A stretch of DNA of 36,189 nt from Candidatus Firestoneibacteriota bacterium (GCA_903891415.1 CAITEH010000086.1:1-36189), one strand, 5' to 3'. Counted from the first letter of the stretch, positions 14,914-24,558 are shown. Notes: generated from the letters alone by a model not told the origin. Made by a program: numbers and translations.

Positions 14914-17365
14914 ATTTTGGGAGGACCGGGAGCTTTTTAAAGCAGAAGATTTTTCCGGTAAGCCCAAATACTATGTGCTTATGATGTTTCCCTATCCTTC
15001 CGGCAGCCGTCTTCATATGGGCCATTGTAAAAATTACATAATCGGGGATGTTGTTTCAAGATATAAAAAAATGCAGGGCTTTAATGTCCTGCACCCTATG
15101 GGCTGGGACGCTTTTGGCCTGCCTGCGGAAAACGCGGCCATTAAAAATAACATACATCCCGAAGAATGGACTTATAAGAATATCAGGGTAATGAAAGAGC
15201 AGCTTAAAAATATAGGTATCTGCTACGACTGGAGCCGTGAAGTGGCTACCTGCTCTCCTGATTATTATAAATGGACCCAATGGCTCTTTCTTAAATTTTA
15301 TGAAAAAGGTTTGGCGTATAAGAAAAAAAAGGAAGCAAACTGGTGTCCAAAGTGTTTGACCGTAATGGCTAACGAAGAGGTTATTGACGGGGCCTGCTGG
15401 CGCTGTAAGACCGAGGTTACAAAAAAGGAACTCGATCAATGGTTCTATAAAATTACCGCCTATACCGAGCGGCTGCTTGAGGATATTAAAAAATTAAAAG
15501 GCTGGCCGGAAAAAGTCAAGACCATGCAGGAGAACTGGATAGGAAAATCCTATGGTGTTGAAGTGGATTTTAAGATCGTTGGCCCCGCCGCAGATAAGAT
15601 CCCGGTCTACACGACCCGCGTGGACACCATTTTCGGGGTTACTTATCTGGTCATAGCCCCGGAGCATCCCCTGGCGCAGAAAATTGTAAAAGGTACGAAA
15701 TATGAGGTGCCATTAAAAGAATTCACGGCCAAACTGAAAAAGCAGTCCGAGATCTCCAGAACCTCCGACCTTACCGAGAAAGAAGGTATGTTCCTCGGGG
15801 CTTATGCCGTTAACCCGTTTAACGGGGAGCAAGTCCCTATCTATGCTGTTAATTATGTGATCATGGAATACGGTACGGGCGCCGTAATGGCAGTCCCGGC
15901 CCATGATCAGCGTGACTTTGATTTCGCAAAAAAATATGAGCTTCCTGTCAAGGTGGTCATTCAAAAAGAAGGAAGCCGGCAGGAAGGTAAGGACCTGGCC
16001 GAGGCCTATGTTGCCGGAGGTGTCCAGGTCAATTCCGGGGAATTTAACGGTAAGAAGAACACCGAAGCCATGGTTTTGATGGCGGACTATGCCGAGAAGA
16101 ACGGTTTTGGCAAAAAAACAATAAAATACAAACTGCGTGACTGGCTTATTTCCAGACAAAGGTACTGGGGTGCGCCTATACCCGTGATCTATTGTGACAG
16201 GTGCGGTATTGTACCTGTACCGGAGAAAGACCTGCCGGTCAAGCTTCCTTTCATCGCTGATTTTAAGCCTACAGGAGGGGTTTCACCTCTTGCCTCCGTA
16301 AAAGAATTCGTAGAAACGGACTGCCCAAAATGCGGAGGAGCCGGCAGAAGAGAAACAGATACTATGAATACCTTTATCTGTTCCTCCTGGTATTTCTTAA
16401 GGTATTGTGATCCCAAAAACAATAACGAAGCTTTTGATCCTAAAAAAACCGGGTACTGGATGCCTGTCGATCAATATGTCGGCGGGATCGAACACGCCAT
16501 ACTGCATTTACTTTATTCCAGGTTTTTCACTAAGTTCCTTTTTGATCTTAAACTTGTGAAATTTGATGAACCCTTTGTGAACCTTTTCACCCAGGGGATG
16601 GTACTGAAGGACGGACAGGTAATGAGCAAATCCAAAGGCAATACTGTAGAGGCCGAGCCTTTAATAGAAAAATACGGAGCGGATACGGTCAGGGGCTTCG
16701 TCCTCTTTGCGGCCCCGCCCGAAAAAGAACTTGAATGGAGCGATAAGGGTATTGAGGGCATCTCGAGATTTCTGGCGCGCGTGGAAAGATTTATTGCTGC
16801 CGCCCTGCCGCTGTTTAAAGACACCAGGCCTGTCGTCCCGGAAAAACTCCCGAAAGAACTCAAAACATTTTATGTGAATCTTAACAAGACCGTTAAAAAA
16901 GTTAAAGAAGACGTGGAGAAGGATTTTCATTTTAATACTGCTATTGCGGCGCTTATGGAATTTGTGAATTTTCTGTATGTGTTCGCTCCCCCGGAGGAAC
17001 AAAAGTCCTCGGTTGAATACAGGTCTTTGCTTAAACTGGCGGTCGAAGATGTAGTGCTGCTTCTTGCCCCTTTTACCCCGCATATCTGTGAGGAGTTATG
17101 GGCCGGGCTGGGCTACAAGGAAAGCGTTTTCTTACATGAACTGCCGGAAGCTGATCCCGCTTTTATAATAGAAGATGAAAAAGAAGTCCCCGTGCAGGTA
17201 AACGGAAAATTAAGAGGGAGGATAATGCTTTCCGGCGGCACCTCGAGAGAGGAAGCGCTTGCCCTGGCCAGGGCCTTACCTGCGGTTACCGCGTCTATGG
17301 CTGGAAAAAAAGAAGTAAAGGTTATTTACATACAGGACAAATTAATCAACTGGGTGGTGCTATGA
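14879..17365 (+). CDS. leuS: Leucyl-tRNA synthetase
   Basis: 828 residues, a normal bacterial LeuS length. GTG 14879 is chosen because the N-terminus then matches the family and AAGGGA lies 8 bases upstream. Visible motifs: [11 protein letters not shown] with the HIGH-type HMGH at 46-49; [13 protein letters not shown] near 79-91; a zinc-finger-like CPKC/CWRC pair near 158-182; the CP1 editing domain with [21 protein letters not shown] near 248-268; and [10 protein letters not shown], the KMSKS loop, at 581-590. It charges tRNA-Leu and edits mischarged products in the cytoplasm. It overlaps the downstream cyclase gene by 4 bases and is followed two genes later by lptE and holA, as in proteobacteria. 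The upstream junction carries a tandem duplication. Confidence 0.97.
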   Translation: MISNVIDKKWQKFWEDRELFKAEDFSGKPKYYVLMMFPYPSGSRLHMGHCKNYIIGDVVSRYKKMQGFNVLHPMGWDAFGLPAENAAIKNNIHPEEWTYKNIRVMKEQLKNIGICYDWSREVATCSPDYYKWTQWLFLKFYEKGLAYKKKKEANWCPKCLTVMANEEVIDGACWRCKTEVTKKELDQWFYKITAYTERLLEDIKKLKGWPEKVKTMQENWIGKSYGVEVDFKIVGPAADKIPVYTTRVDTIFGVTYLVIAPEHPLAQKIVKGTKYEVPLKEFTAKLKKQSEISRTSDLTEKEGMFLGAYAVNPFNGEQVPIYAVNYVIMEYGTGAVMAVPAHDQRDFDFAKKYELPVKVVIQKEGSRQEGKDLAEAYVAGGVQVNSGEFNGKKNTEAMVLMADYAEKNGFGKKTIKYKLRDWLISRQRYWGAPIPVIYCDRCGIVPVPEKDLPVKLPFIADFKPTGGVSPLASVKEFVETDCPKCGGAGRRETDTMNTFICSSWYFLRYCDPKNNNEAFDPKKTGYWMPVDQYVGGIEHAILHLLYSRFFTKFLFDLKLVKFDEPFVNLFTQGMVLKDGQVMSKSKGNTVEAEPLIEKYGADTVRGFVLFAAPPEKELEWSDKGIEGISRFLARVERFIAAALPLFKDTRPVVPEKLPKELKTFYVNLNKTVKKVKEDVEKDFHFNTAIAALMEFVNFLYVFAPPEEQKSSVEYRSLLKLAVEDVVLLLAPFTPHICEELWAGLGYKESVFLHELPEADPAFIIEDEKEVPVQVNGKLRGRIMLSGGTSREEALALARALPAVTASMAGKKEVKVIYIQDKLINWVVL

Positions 17366-18765
17366 AAAATAATGAATTAAAGCAGTTCAAATATAACTTT
17401 CTCAACCTCAGGTGGCTGATCGTCATTGCCGCCGGGTATATGGCCGTATTTTCAGCCACAAATTACGGCTTCAGGGCGGTTAATTATATTAACGCGCTGG
17501 TGCTCTTTTTTATCCTCTCAAATGTATTCCTCTATTTTGTGTCCCTTGACCTGTTCAAAAACAGGTATTTCCGTTATTTTATTTTTATTGCTGATATTGT
17601 GCTGGTGTCTCTTGCCATTTACTATACCAAAAGCGCGGGTACAGACTTTTTTCTTCTCTACTTTCTGGTGATCGTTATCACTGCGCTGGGTAAAGATGTA
17701 AAAGCCAGCATAGTTGCCACGGTCGTTGCCTCGCTGCTTTATTTCTGGCTTATACTTAATAAGGATACGAGTGTTTATGACGTGAACATGTATATGCGTA
17801 TACCTTTTCTCTTTGTTGTCGGCCTCTTTACCGGATTTCTCTCGGAAACCGTAAAGAAAGAAGAAGAACACGTTAAGGGGCTCCGCCTTATTCTTTCAAT
17901 TACGAACATAATCAACGAAAATATGGACTATGCGGTTATGGTTAAATATCTTGATCCGTTCTTCGAAAAGATAGATACCATCGTGGACTGGGAAATAGGG
18001 GTCTTGAACGAAAGTACAGGAAAATTCAGCCTGCTTTGCGAGGGTTCTGATGTAGCTGTGGCGGATATGGACCCGGTGATGGTGCAGGCTCTTATCAATA
18101 AGCGGGAAATTTACAAAGGTAAAAAATATGTCTATTTTCCCCAGGCCCGCGAGAAGAAAGTTACCGGTTTCTTGAGGATAAAACCAAAAAATTATAACGC
18201 GTTAACGGAGCTGGATTATGATCTGTTTATGACCTTATCGAGTGAACTCGGGATCGTAATAGAACGTAATAAACTTTTTGAGCAGATAAGGAACATGGCG
18301 AATACCGACCGGCTGACGGAACTTTACAATTACAGGTATTTTCTTGAACAGGCCGACAAAAAGTACGATGATAAAACAAGTTTTGCTGTCATAATGATAG
18401 ACCTGGATAATTTTAAAAAATATAATGATAATTACGGGCATCAAGCCGGAAATCTATGCCTTAAATACATCGCGGATAATCTTAAGAAAGAATTGAGATC
18501 TTGCCTGCTTGCCCGTTATGGAGGCGATGAGTTTGTAGTATTAAGAGACGGCAAGAATGAAGATATCGCGGCTTTTCTTAAAGAGTTTAAAGCAGGAATG
18601 GATGCTAAACTTCTTGAATTTGAAAAGAATATTCAGGTCTCCATGAGTATCGGGTATGCGCTTTTCCCTAAAGACGGAAAAACAACACAGGAAGTTCTGG
18701 CCATGGCGGATAAAGCTCTTTATAAAGCAAAAGAAGCGGGCAAGAACAGGATTTCCTATCTTTAG
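17362..18765 (+). CDS. Membrane-bound diguanylate cyclase (GGDEF)
   Basis: 467 residues, starting at an ATG that overlaps the leuS stop (ATGA). About six transmembrane helices occupy residues 16-161, followed by a linker and a GAF-like region (about 170-300). The GGDEF domain runs from about 310 to the end: [27 protein letters not shown] and RYGGDEF with the signature at 387-391. The catalytic motif is intact, so c-di-GMP synthesis from two GTP is expected. The residues five before GGDEF do not form RxxD, so the usual inhibitory I-site appears absent. No EAL domain is present. Translational coupling to leuS is unusual for a signalling enzyme. The signal it senses is unknown. Confidence 0.92.
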   Translation: MKNNELKQFKYNFLNLRWLIVIAAGYMAVFSATNYGFRAVNYINALVLFFILSNVFLYFVSLDLFKNRYFRYFIFIADIVLVSLAIYYTKSAGTDFFLLYFLVIVITALGKDVKASIVATVVASLLYFWLILNKDTSVYDVNMYMRIPFLFVVGLFTGFLSETVKKEEEHVKGLRLILSITNIINENMDYAVMVKYLDPFFEKIDTIVDWEIGVLNESTGKFSLLCEGSDVAVADMDPVMVQALINKREIYKGKKYVYFPQAREKKVTGFLRIKPKNYNALTELDYDLFMTLSSELGIVIERNKLFEQIRNMANTDRLTELYNYRYFLEQADKKYDDKTSFAVIMIDLDNFKKYNDNYGHQAGNLCLKYIADNLKKELRSCLLARYGGDEFVVLRDGKNEDIAAFLKEFKAGMDAKLLEFEKNIQVSMSIGYALFPKDGKTTQEVLAMADKALYKAKEAGKNRISYL

Positions 18766-18837
18766 ACGGGTTAGCGTTAACAAGCGTATTTTATATTAAA
18801 GAAAATTACGATAGGATATTATTATAAGGGGGATGCT

Positions 18838-19362
18838 ATGAGGAAAGTGTTTAAACTGCCTGCGGCCATAATGCTTGCCGGGTCAATGCTGTTTTTTGGC
18901 TGCGCCTCCATGAAGCCAAAACTGGATGCGTCCATCAAAAAGATCGCCATACCGGTCGTATATAACGGAACTTCGCAGTATGGGATCGATACTGAAATAA
19001 CGGATGTGATCATTAAGCAGTTTTTAATAGACGGGCGCCTGCAGGTGGTGCAGAAAGACCGGGCAGACGCGCTTATTGAAGGGACGTTAAGACAGTACCA
19101 GCTTCAACCGCTGGCCTATGATGTTAATGGTGTAATTATCTCCTACCGTGTAAAAATAATACTGGATATAAAGTATACAAACCTTCAGACCGGCAAAATG
19201 GAATGGGAGCAAAAGGAGGTCGGCGGGTTATCCGGGGGTGCTACCACCTTCATGGTGTCAGGGACTAATATAGAAACTGAGTTTGCCGCCCGGCAGAGGA
19301 TCTACCGCAGCCTGGCCGAGGGGATCGTCAACAGGGTCATCTATGGCTGGGAAAGTTATTAG
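18838..19362 (+). CDS. lptE: LptE-like LPS-assembly lipoprotein
   Basis: 174 residues with an AAGGGGG site before the ATG. The N-terminus is a lipoprotein signal ending in FFGCAS, with the lipidated Cys at residue 22. The mature part has the LptE/RlpB layout: KKIAIPVVYNGTSQYGIDTEITDVIIKQF, a RLQVVQKDRADALIEGTL stretch, then a beta-rich segment ending in a C-terminal helix. LptE plugs the LptD barrel and helps insert LPS into the outer membrane. The position between leuS and holA matches the E. coli leuS-lptE-holA cluster and supports the call more than the weak sequence conservation does. It overlaps holA by 20 bases. LptD is not in the window. Confidence 0.85.
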   Translation: MRKVFKLPAAIMLAGSMLFFGCASMKPKLDASIKKIAIPVVYNGTSQYGIDTEITDVIIKQFLIDGRLQVVQKDRADALIEGTLRQYQLQPLAYDVNGVIISYRVKIILDIKYTNLQTGKMEWEQKEVGGLSGGATTFMVSGTNIETEFAARQRIYRSLAEGIVNRVIYGWESY

Positions 19363-20344
19363 CCCGGTATTACCGGTTTATCTTGTTGCCGGGGATGACG
19401 AGTATAATAAGGATAAGAAAGTAAAAGAACTCGTAAAAAAAACACTGCCTGCCGAGAACAGAGAGCTGAACTATCTTGACCTGGATTGTTCCGGCACGAA
19501 AGATTTTGTTTTTGATCTTGATTCCGCGGTAAGAACAGTGCCTTTCCTTGCCGACCGGCGGGTTATTGTTATCCGTGAATTTGAGCGCCTGGCAAAAGAA
19601 CCGGCAAAAGCCCTTCTTGCTTATGTTGAGGCGCCTTCCGACCTGACCGTTCTAATACTTGTTACTAAAGATGTAGCAAAGTCCGACTTTGAAAAAGGCG
19701 CCCTCTATAAAAATATCTGTGCGTTTTCGCAGGCTTCAGTTTATTACCGTTTGTGGCCCAACGAACTGCCCGGGGAAATTAAAAGAAAGTTCGCCGGGCT
19801 AGGAAAAAGTATCTCGCAGGAGGCCTGCGAAATAATAGTCGAGCGCGTGGGCAATAATATGCGTGATCTTGATTCGGAAATTGAAAAAATCAACCTTTAC
19901 ATCGGGCAAAAAAAGAACGTGGAAGCGGGGGATGTGCTTTTTCTTGTAAGCGGTTTGGATGTAAAAAGTGTTTTTGATCTTATAAACGCTGTCTCCGGGA
20001 AAAAATTAACAGAGGCCTTAAAGATACTTAATGATATTTTTTATATGGATCTTCATGCCGGGCCGCTGGTTGTCGGCGCTATCTATGCTCATTTCAAAAA
20101 TGTCTGGACGGCAAGAGCGCTTATGCGGGCCGGCGTTAGCGAAAATGCCCTGACCGGCCGTCTCAGGGTGCATCCCTATTTTGTCCGGGGTTTAATAAAT
20201 GAAGCAAAAGTTATGGATGAAAAACTGCTGGGAAAATATTTTAACGCGCTGGCAAAAGCAGATGATGAAATTAAAGGCGGAGCCGGGAGCGGTAAGCCTG
20301 TTCAGATAATGGAAAAAATGCTTTACGCTATGCTGCGGAAATAA
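19343..20344 (+). CDS. holA: DNA polymerase III delta subunit
   Basis: 333 residues from ATG 19343, within the 3' end of lptE. The frame is open 20 codons further upstream, but only this start gives the family N-terminus. Visible features: VYLVAGDDEYNKDKKVKEL near residues 12-30, the Asp/Leu-rich RTVPFLADRRVIVIREFERL segment, the NNMRDLDSEIEKINLY motif, and the all-helical C-terminal collar that ends in KPVQIMEKMLYAMLR. HolA opens the sliding clamp as part of the clamp loader. Gene order leuS-(cyclase)-lptE-holA and the nearby rpsT, often next to holA in Firmicutes, support it. It acts in the cytoplasm. Confidence 0.92.
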   Translation: MAGKVISPVLPVYLVAGDDEYNKDKKVKELVKKTLPAENRELNYLDLDCSGTKDFVFDLDSAVRTVPFLADRRVIVIREFERLAKEPAKALLAYVEAPSDLTVLILVTKDVAKSDFEKGALYKNICAFSQASVYYRLWPNELPGEIKRKFAGLGKSISQEACEIIVERVGNNMRDLDSEIEKINLYIGQKKNVEAGDVLFLVSGLDVKSVFDLINAVSGKKLTEALKILNDIFYMDLHAGPLVVGAIYAHFKNVWTARALMRAGVSENALTGRLRVHPYFVRGLINEAKVMDEKLLGKYFNALAKADDEIKGGAGSGKPVQIMEKMLYAMLRK

Positions 20345-20381
20345 GCCCGAAAAATCCGGTATCTTAATCTAGTTTCGGGCT
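20344..20381 (+). terminator. Hairpin after holA, possible terminator without U-tract
   Basis: AGCCCGAAA (20344-20352) pairs perfectly with TTTCGGGCT (20373-20381) across a 20-base loop, starting at the holA stop codon. No T-run follows, so it may be an mRNA-end stabiliser or a Rho-independent terminator of weak type. Confidence 0.4.
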
Positions 20382-20442
20382 GATTACACAGATAAAAAAG
20401 AGATGGCACAGATGAAATCACAAGGCGGGGCGGTGCCCTTGT

Positions 20443-20476
20443 AAAAAAAGCCGCTGAAAGTGAATTCAACGGCTTT
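20443..20476 (-). terminator. Rho-independent terminator of rpsT
   Basis: Read on the minus strand, AAAGCCGTTGAA pairs with TTCAGCGGCTTT (one G-U pair) and is followed by a run of seven Ts. It lies 15 bases after the rpsT stop. Confidence 0.85.
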
Positions 20477-20491
20477 GAAAGATGAACTAAA

Positions 20492-20749
20492 TTACTTTTT
20501 AAGGGATTTTACATACCTGGTGTATCTGGAAATCTTTCTGGCCCCGGTATTTTTAGGCAGCAGATTCTTTAAAGTCGCTCTTTGTATAGTAGGAATAAGT
20601 GTTTTTAACAGTTTACCGGCGGCTTCATGGTCTTTTAAACTAAGCAGGTGTTTTTCTGCTGTCCTTAGTTTGCTCTTTACAGCCCTGTTGACGAGGGTCA
20701 TTTTCCTGGTCTTTCTTGCTGCTTTTATAGAAGATTTTAATAACGGCAA
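20492..20749 (-). CDS. rpsT: Ribosomal protein S20, TTG start
   Basis: 85 residues read from TTG at 20749 down to 20492. The start is fixed by GGAGG placed 6 bases upstream on the minus strand and by the S20 N-terminus PLLKSSIKAARKTRKM that follows. The open frame continues further upstream, but that part is not S20. The protein is very Lys/Arg-rich with the S20 three-helix pattern: NRAVKSKLRTAEKHL, then HEAAGKLLKTLIPTIQRATLKNLLPKNTGARKISRY. S20 binds 16S rRNA early in 30S assembly. E. coli rpsT also starts with UUG and is translationally autoregulated, so the TTG may be functional here. The gene is divergent from murJ and next to holA, a neighbourhood seen in other bacteria. Confidence 0.92.
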   Translation of the reverse strand: MPLLKSSIKAARKTRKMTLVNRAVKSKLRTAEKHLLSLKDHEAAGKLLKTLIPTIQRATLKNLLPKNTGARKISRYTRYVKSLKK

Positions 20750-20792
20750 CTTGCACCTCCATGAATTTTGTGTTTCAGCGTAACACCGGATT

Positions 20793-20821
20793 AATATAAC
20801 AAAAATAAGGGCTATAGTCAA
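20793..20821 (-). promoter_or_regulatory. Strong sigma-70 promoter for rpsT
   Basis: On the minus strand TTGACT (20821-20816) and TATATT (20798-20793) are separated by exactly 17 bases. The predicted start lies about 37 bases before the TTG codon of rpsT. Confidence 0.75.
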
Positions 20822-20877
20822 GGCAATAAAAGCAGAAAAAGCAGAAAACACGGGAATAATGCAAGCGGCGGAGAAAG

Positions 20878-22470
20878 ATGAACGAAAAGACAAGAAAAAT
20901 AGGAAAATCCGCGGGTATCATGACCCTGGCAACCGGCCTGAGCAGGATCCTCGGCCTGGTCCGCGACCAGCTTAATGCCGCTTTATTCGGAGCGGGCATG
21001 ATTTCTGACGCGTTCTATGTGGCCTACAGGATCCCGAATATGTTCAGGGACCTTCTGGCCGAAGGTGCCTTGAGTTCTGCTTTCGTGCCGGCTTTTACCG
21101 ACTACATAAACAAAGGGGGGAAGGAAGAAGGCTACCGGCTGGCGAACATCGTGCTCTCGGTACTTTGTATTCTTTTTTCCATTTTGATAATACTTGTTTA
21201 TCTCTTTACACCCCTGCTTATAAAAGTAATTGCTCCCGGGTTTGCCCTGGAGGGCGTGCGCCTTGCGGTATTATTGACCCGCATACTCTTTCCGTTCATT
21301 GCCTTCATGGGTTTCGCCACGGTGATCATGGGGATGTTGAATTCCGAGGGGCATTTTACCGTTCCCGCTCTGGCTCCGGCTGCCGGAAATATTGTCATGA
21401 TAATTACCGGCTGGCAGCTTTGTCCTCTCTTTTCCGGGAAGCAGGAAGCCCAGGTACTGCTCTGGTCTTTTGGCGCCCTGGTCTCCGGCCTGGTGCAGCT
21501 TCTGATACAACTGCCTGTAATATATAAAAAAGGTTTCAAAATTAAATTTAGCTTAAATTTCAGGGAGCCCGGGATCCGCCAGATGGCCAGGGTAATGGCT
21601 CCCGCTATTTTTTCCAACTCCATAGGACAGATAAATGTCGTGTTCGTAAATACTTTCCTTGCCTCGCTGCTGGGCGCCGGGGTTATTTCGTATGTCTATT
21701 ATGGTTTTCGCCTTATGCAGCTCCCCATCGGGCTTTTTGGGGTGGCCATTGCAACGGCCTCCTTTCCCATGTTTGCCTCTTTTATTTCCCAGGGCAGGAC
21801 AGCTGACGCCAAAGAGACCATTTCGGCTTCCGCGCGGCTTTCCTTGTTCATAACCTTACCTGCGACTCTCGGGCTGGTAACCTTAAGCTACAGGGTGACG
21901 GATCTTCTTTTCAGGCACGGTAATTTTACGGAAGAAGCAGCCAGGGCGACTTCGGTTATTACTATTTATTATGCGCTCGGGCTCTCCTTGTTTTCTCTTA
22001 ATAAGATACTTACCCCGGCGTTTTTCGCTTTGAAAAGATCGGCTATTCCGGTTCTTTGCGGTATTACCGCTATAGTTACGAATATATTTTTCAGTATTAT
22101 GCTTATGGATTCTCTGAACTACGCGGCTTTGCCGCTGGCAAATACGCTCTCCACGCTGATCAACTTTCTGCTGCTCTATTATTTTTTGAGAAAAGTCCTG
22201 GGCCCCCTCGGGGGGAAAAGTATCTTAAAAACTTTCTGGAAAGTTCTGCTTGCTTCAAGCCTGATGGCGCTTATTGTCTGGGGTTCTGCCGAAGGACTGG
22301 CCCTGCTTATGCCGAAAATCTCGTTAAGCCAGCGGCTCCTTACGGTATTTATCCCGATAGGCCTGGCTTTACCTGTCTATCTTTTTCTGGCGCGCCTGTT
22401 AAAAATAGAGGAATCCAGGATGTTTTCTGAAGCCATATATAACAGATTTAAACGGCGGGTAGGCAATTGA
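20878..22470 (+). CDS. murJ: Lipid II flippase MurJ
   Basis: 530 residues, an integral membrane protein with about 14 helices and a GGCGGAG site before the ATG. The start MNEKTRKIGKSAGIMTLATGLSRILGLVRDQ is typical of MurJ (MviN), and RIPNMFRDLLAEGALSSAFVPAF follows, with the conserved Arg and Glu residues of the central cavity. MurJ moves lipid II across the inner membrane for peptidoglycan synthesis and belongs to the MOP/MATE exporter superfamily. The gene is divergent from rpsT, a known neighbour in other bacteria. Its stop overlaps the TTG start of the next gene (TTGA), so the exported amidohydrolase is likely co-translated. Confidence 0.95.
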   Translation: MNEKTRKIGKSAGIMTLATGLSRILGLVRDQLNAALFGAGMISDAFYVAYRIPNMFRDLLAEGALSSAFVPAFTDYINKGGKEEGYRLANIVLSVLCILFSILIILVYLFTPLLIKVIAPGFALEGVRLAVLLTRILFPFIAFMGFATVIMGMLNSEGHFTVPALAPAAGNIVMIITGWQLCPLFSGKQEAQVLLWSFGALVSGLVQLLIQLPVIYKKGFKIKFSLNFREPGIRQMARVMAPAIFSNSIGQINVVFVNTFLASLLGAGVISYVYYGFRLMQLPIGLFGVAIATASFPMFASFISQGRTADAKETISASARLSLFITLPATLGLVTLSYRVTDLLFRHGNFTEEAARATSVITIYYALGLSLFSLNKILTPAFFALKRSAIPVLCGITAIVTNIFFSIMLMDSLNYAALPLANTLSTLINFLLLYYFLRKVLGPLGGKSILKTFWKVLLASSLMALIVWGSAEGLALLMPKISLSQRLLTVFIPIGLALPVYLFLARLLKIEESRMFSEAIYNRFKRRVGN

Positions 22471-24029
22471 AAAGAAAACTGCTTATAATAATACTGGCTG
22501 TAAGTGCTGCCGCATTTTGCCGGGCTTCGGAGGAAACCTGCGACCTGGCGCTTTTAAACGGAAGGGTAATAGATCCGGAAAGCGGTACGGACGCCATAAG
22601 AAATATCGGAATAAAAGCGGGACAGATCGTCTATCTCGGTACGGAGGGAGTTGAGGCCGGCAGGTCTTTTGATGTCTCCGGGCTTGTTGTCAGCCCGGGT
22701 TTTATTGATTTCTTATCCTATGACCAGAACGGCACAGGGGAGTATTATAAAGCTGCTGACGGTGTGACCACGAATCTCTCTATGCACGGTGCCTCGATGG
22801 TTAATTTTGGAAAATTATTTGAGAAGACAAAAAACAACCTTTATCTTAATCAGGGCGGGGCGATAAGCCAGATCCGCCTCAGATATTCTGTCGGGCTTAT
22901 GGGCGCTTATCAGAAACCGGACCCCGGACAGCTGAGGCGGATGTGCGAGCTGGCGGATAAAGCCTTCGCTGACGGTGCGCTGGGCCTTAATTTAAGTACT
23001 GAATACTTGCCGGGCACCACTCTGGAAGAGGAACTTGAACTTGCAAAAGTCACTAAAAAATGGAAGGCGCTTATGACCGCGCACATTAGATATTCTACCA
23101 TGTTCGATACCAAAACAAATATGGACGCGATTCAGGAAGTTCTGGAAATAGTCAGAAAGACCGGGGTCGCCTTTCAGATAGATCATATTAACAGCACGGG
23201 GGGGACCTTCTCCATGGCTGCCTCGCTTGACCTGATAAAAAAAGCCAACGAAGAAGGCCTGGATATAACGCTCGATATGTACCCTTACGATTCCTGGGGC
23301 ACCTATCTGTCCTCCGCGAGATTTGACGGCGACTGGCAAAAGCGCTTCAATATTACCTATAAAGACCTGCAGATCGCCGGGCAGACTGAACGTTTGACCG
23401 AGGAAAAATTCAAAGCCATCAGAAAAATGAAGCCGCCTGCAAATAATCCCCTGACGGTGGCTTATGCCGTTCCGGAAAAAGATATTGTTACGGCCCTTCA
23501 ATTCCCCGGTATTATGATAGGGAGCGACACAATTATTGAAGCGGAAAAAAATAATCACCCGCGCGGCTCCGGCTGTTATGCCCGGTTGTTTCAGAAGTAT
23601 GTGAGAGAAACCGGGCTTCTGACACTCCGGCAGGCGGTGGCCATGTGCACCTACTATCCCGCAAAAAGACTTGAGGGTATTTCTTCCGTGATGAAGAATA
23701 AAGGGCGCATCAAAGCCGGTGCAGATGCCGATCTTGTGGTCTTTGACCCTGAAAATATAAGGGAAAAAGCGGTAGTGGAAAGCCCGGCGGAGTATTCCGA
23801 AGGTATTGAACTGGTGCTGGTGAATGGCGTAATAGTAAAAGACAGGGAGGGTCTCAAGAAAGGGATCTTTCCGGGCAAGCCCGTAAAGCGTGATATTTAC
23901 AACCCTCCTGTATTAAAACCGGCGGTTTCCGCGCCTGTTCCCGTTACAAACGTGAAACGAATAACAATAACGCCGGGTAGTAGTATTTCCGTACCGGAAA
24001 AGGAGGAGCCGGAAGATGAAAACAGATGA
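22467..24029 (+). CDS. Exported N-acyl-D-amino-acid deacylase-like amidohydrolase with altered metal site
   Basis: 520 residues from a TTG that overlaps the murJ stop, with a GGGTAGG site upstream. A signal peptide (LLIIILAVSAAAFCRA) suggests export. The body follows D-aminoacylases: DLALLNGRVIDPESG, SPGFID, GVTT, GALGLNLSTEYLPG, TAHIRY with His206, IDHINSTG with His240, LDMYPYDSWGT, GSD with Asp354, and NHPRGSGCYARLFQKYVRE. However, the HxH after PGFID is replaced by Leu83-x-Tyr85, so the alpha metal site lacks two ligands, and the GNCG motif reads SMHG (His107). In D-aminoacylase the beta site does the catalysis, so activity with one metal is possible. The position behind murJ hints at a peptidoglycan-derived or D-amino-acid substrate. 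The family is firm; activity is uncertain. Confidence 0.82.
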   Translation: MKRKLLIIILAVSAAAFCRASEETCDLALLNGRVIDPESGTDAIRNIGIKAGQIVYLGTEGVEAGRSFDVSGLVVSPGFIDFLSYDQNGTGEYYKAADGVTTNLSMHGASMVNFGKLFEKTKNNLYLNQGGAISQIRLRYSVGLMGAYQKPDPGQLRRMCELADKAFADGALGLNLSTEYLPGTTLEEELELAKVTKKWKALMTAHIRYSTMFDTKTNMDAIQEVLEIVRKTGVAFQIDHINSTGGTFSMAASLDLIKKANEEGLDITLDMYPYDSWGTYLSSARFDGDWQKRFNITYKDLQIAGQTERLTEEKFKAIRKMKPPANNPLTVAYAVPEKDIVTALQFPGIMIGSDTIIEAEKNNHPRGSGCYARLFQKYVRETGLLTLRQAVAMCTYYPAKRLEGISSVMKNKGRIKAGADADLVVFDPENIREKAVVESPAEYSEGIELVLVNGVIVKDREGLKKGIFPGKPVKRDIYNPPVLKPAVSAPVPVTNVKRITITPGSSISVPEKEEPEDENR

Positions 24030-24495
24030 AGCTTTTTTTACGGTAAAAGTCAAGCCAGGCCGGATAAAAATAGTATATTCAAAAAAAGGCGTCAAAAAAA
24101 TATCTTTTCCTGAAAAAAAGCCCGTGCTTTCCGGTTTGGCCGAAGCTCCGGTCTTCGTAAAAAAGGCCGGAAAACAACTGCAGGCCTACTATGACGGCAA
24201 AAAAGTTAAATTTTCCTGCCTGTTGGATCTGGAAAGGTTTGAAAAATTCACTCTGGCAGTCTGGGAGGCGGCCAGAGCCATTCCTTATGGAAAGACCCGT
24301 TCTTATGAATGGGTTGCGGAGCGTATCGGCAGGCCCCGTTCGGCCAGGGCCGCAGGCAATGCTCTGGGCCGTAATCCTGTCCCCATAATAATTCCCTGCC
24401 ACAGGGTAATAAGAAAAAACGGCAGTTTGGGCGGGTTTGGCGGCGGAATAGCATGGAAAAGGCGGTTATTAAAATTAGAAGCCCAAAAAGAGTGA
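24016..24495 (+). CDS. ogt: Methylated-DNA-protein cysteine methyltransferase
   Basis: 159 residues. An AAGGAGG site before ATG 24016 sets the start, and the gene overlaps the previous one by 14 bases. The C-terminal half is the DNA-binding/active-site domain of the MGMT family: FTLAVWEAARAIPYGKTRSYEWVAERIG, RAAGNALGRNPVPIIIPCHRV with acceptor Cys128, and GGFGGGIAWKRRLLKLE. It removes O6-methylguanine lesions by irreversible transfer to that Cys. The N-terminal half is short and divergent but of normal size for Ogt. The stop codon lies inside a 34-base palindrome. It is a cytoplasmic repair enzyme with no clear link to its neighbours. Confidence 0.93.
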   Translation: MKTDEAFFTVKVKPGRIKIVYSKKGVKKISFPEKKPVLSGLAEAPVFVKKAGKQLQAYYDGKKVKFSCLLDLERFEKFTLAVWEAARAIPYGKTRSYEWVAERIGRPRSARAAGNALGRNPVPIIIPCHRVIRKNGSLGGFGGGIAWKRRLLKLEAQKE

Positions 24496-24514
24496 CCTGT
24501 CACTCTTTTTGGGC
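24481..24514. repeat. 16-bp perfect inverted repeat (palindrome 1)
   Basis: GCCCAAAAAGAGTGAC (24481-24496) and its exact complement (24499-24514) flank a two-base CT centre. It spans the ogt stop codon. The core AAAGAGTGAC-GTCACTCTTT recurs at 24559-24583. The T-run in the right arm would also let it work as a terminator for ogt. Confidence 0.85.
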
Positions 24515-24558
24515 TTTAAGGATTAAATATAGAAACGGAGAAGATTAAAAGAAAAATT

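Noticed and set aside
20460-20783. 107-codon plus-strand frame in the holA-murJ gap
   Set aside because: It is antisense to rpsT, which has a promoter, ribosome site, terminator and family match.
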